Source: Pedobacter schmidteae
Lineage (GTDB): Bacteria > Bacteroidota > Bacteroidia > Sphingobacteriales > Sphingobacteriaceae
Reading direction: 5' to 3'
Assembly (NCBI RefSeq): GCF_900564155.1
Contig: NZ_LS999839.1
Span: 1,733,097-1,797,096 of the forward strand
DNA length: 64,000 bases
Part shown: piece after piece, positions 63,556-64,000 of the stretch
Position numbering within the stretch: the first letter of the stretch is position 1
Layout: each line of letters starts with the position of its first letter
Notes under the pieces: model-generated
The model's database searches: none
What the model saw: the letters and a program-made list of their open reading frames with translations, nothing else
Told to the model about the DNA's origin: nothing
Made by a program: the position numbers and the translations under genes

Positions 63556-64000
63556 TTACTCGTAACCGAAGTTTTTTAAGTAATTCTTTTTGCTGCGCCA
63601 ATCGGGGATGACCTTAACAAAAGTTTCCAGAAAAACTTTCTGATCCAGGAACTTCTCGATGTCCTTGCGGGCTTCCATGCCTACTTTTTTAAGCATCTTG
63701 CCACCAGTTCCGATCAGAATGTTTTTTTGCGAATCGCGTTCCACTACAATCTCTGCTGTAATGCGCACAATTGGTCCGCTTTTGCTCTGGTCTTCTTTAA
63801 AAGCAGTAACAATCACCTCGGTGCTGTAGGGTATTTCTTTTTTAAAATTGAAGAATATCTTCTCCCTTATAATTTCCGAAACGAAGAAGCGCTGGCTGCG
63901 GTCGGTTAATTCTTCCTTATCGTAATAAGCCGGATGCTCGGGGATGTAGTCCAATATCATCGGCAAAATGCCTTCCAGGTTATATTTGTGCAGGGCCGAG
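63556..64000 (-). CDS. era: GTPase Era, C-terminal part (N-terminus off the window)
   Basis: The frame is open to the right edge; 147 residues are visible, with the G domain beyond the window. They hold the end of the linker (SALHKYNLEGILPMILDYIPEHP) and the KH RNA-binding domain, including TDRSQRFFVSEIIREKIF, the RKDIEKFLDQKVFLETFVKV strand/helix and GIGGKMLKKVG-like GTGGKMLKKVG. Era binds the 3' end of 16S rRNA in 30S assembly. The apparent TTG start at 63966 is internal, not a true start. Confidence 0.95.
   Translation of the reverse strand, partial: SALHKYNLEGILPMILDYIPEHPAYYDKEELTDRSQRFFVSEIIREKIFFNFKKEIPYSTEVIVTAFKEDQSKSGPIVRITAEIVVERDSQKNILIGTGGKMLKKVGMEARKDIEKFLDQKVFLETFVKVIPDWRSKKNYLKNFGYE

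Overview
The window is a 64 kb stretch of ordinary, densely coding chromosome from a Bacteroidota bacterium, most likely a Pedobacter-like member of the Sphingobacteriaceae. The reasons are the giant T9SS outer-membrane translocon SprA in a ruvA-sprA-gcvH-vanZ neighbourhood, the fused malic enzyme/phosphotransacetylase, DUF4292, META and VanZ proteins, WYL and FtsX-type permease genes, AT-rich leaders without clear Shine-Dalgarno sequences, and several TAnnTTTG-type -7 boxes. I see no rRNA, tRNA, CRISPR array, insertion sequence or prophage. The first gene (rluF, minus strand) and the last gene (era, minus strand) are cut by the window edges.

Layout. 1-3432 (mostly minus): rluF, a DinB-family protein, a secreted sulfatase and a WYL regulator. 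3563-14717 (plus): amidohydrolase, nitronate monooxygenase family protein, acylphosphatase, polysaccharide flippase, dUTPase, TPR protein, DUF4292 lipoprotein, EnvC-like coiled-coil/LytM protein, two TatA proteins, GatA and a LysM lytic transglycosylase. 14825-29074 (plus): maeB, ruvA, sprA, gcvH, VanZ protein, an unannotated 40-residue lipoprotein, feoAB and a SprT-like protein. 29098-39591 (minus): lutB, M28 peptidase, rpiB, tatC, then the block pdxA-yceD-rpmF-plsX-fabH-accB-accC, which joins ribosome, phospholipid and fatty-acid synthesis. 39690-45388 (plus): ksgA, a SerA-like dehydrogenase, greA, a HIT protein and an FtsX-type ABC permease. 45402-47104 (minus): MazG-like protein, dtd, rsgA. 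47361-52350 (plus): the threonine operon thrL-thrA-thrB-thrC. 52337-57840 (minus): META lipoprotein, metF and metH under a SAM riboswitch. 58127-64000: BI-1 protein, an unknown protein, murQ, a plus-strand S41 protease, der and era.

The most interesting content is regulatory RNA. The thr operon is preceded by a 22-codon leader peptide with eight Thr codons, seven of them consecutive, and by an intrinsic terminator. The left arm of the terminator can instead pair with the last part of the leader ORF, which gives a complete ribosome-mediated attenuator resembling enterobacterial thrL but in a Bacteroidota genome. metH is preceded by a clear SAM-I riboswitch, so two linked branches of the aspartate/methionine pathway are each controlled at the RNA level within 10 kb. 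greA carries a terminator-like hairpin in its leader, an arrangement resembling the E. coli greA leader that yields short GraL RNAs. A dispersed palindrome (arms GTCATCCTGAA/TTCAGGATGAC) occurs four times, once as a long double-palindrome hairpin between thrB and thrC. I found no defence, secondary-metabolite or mobile-element cargo.
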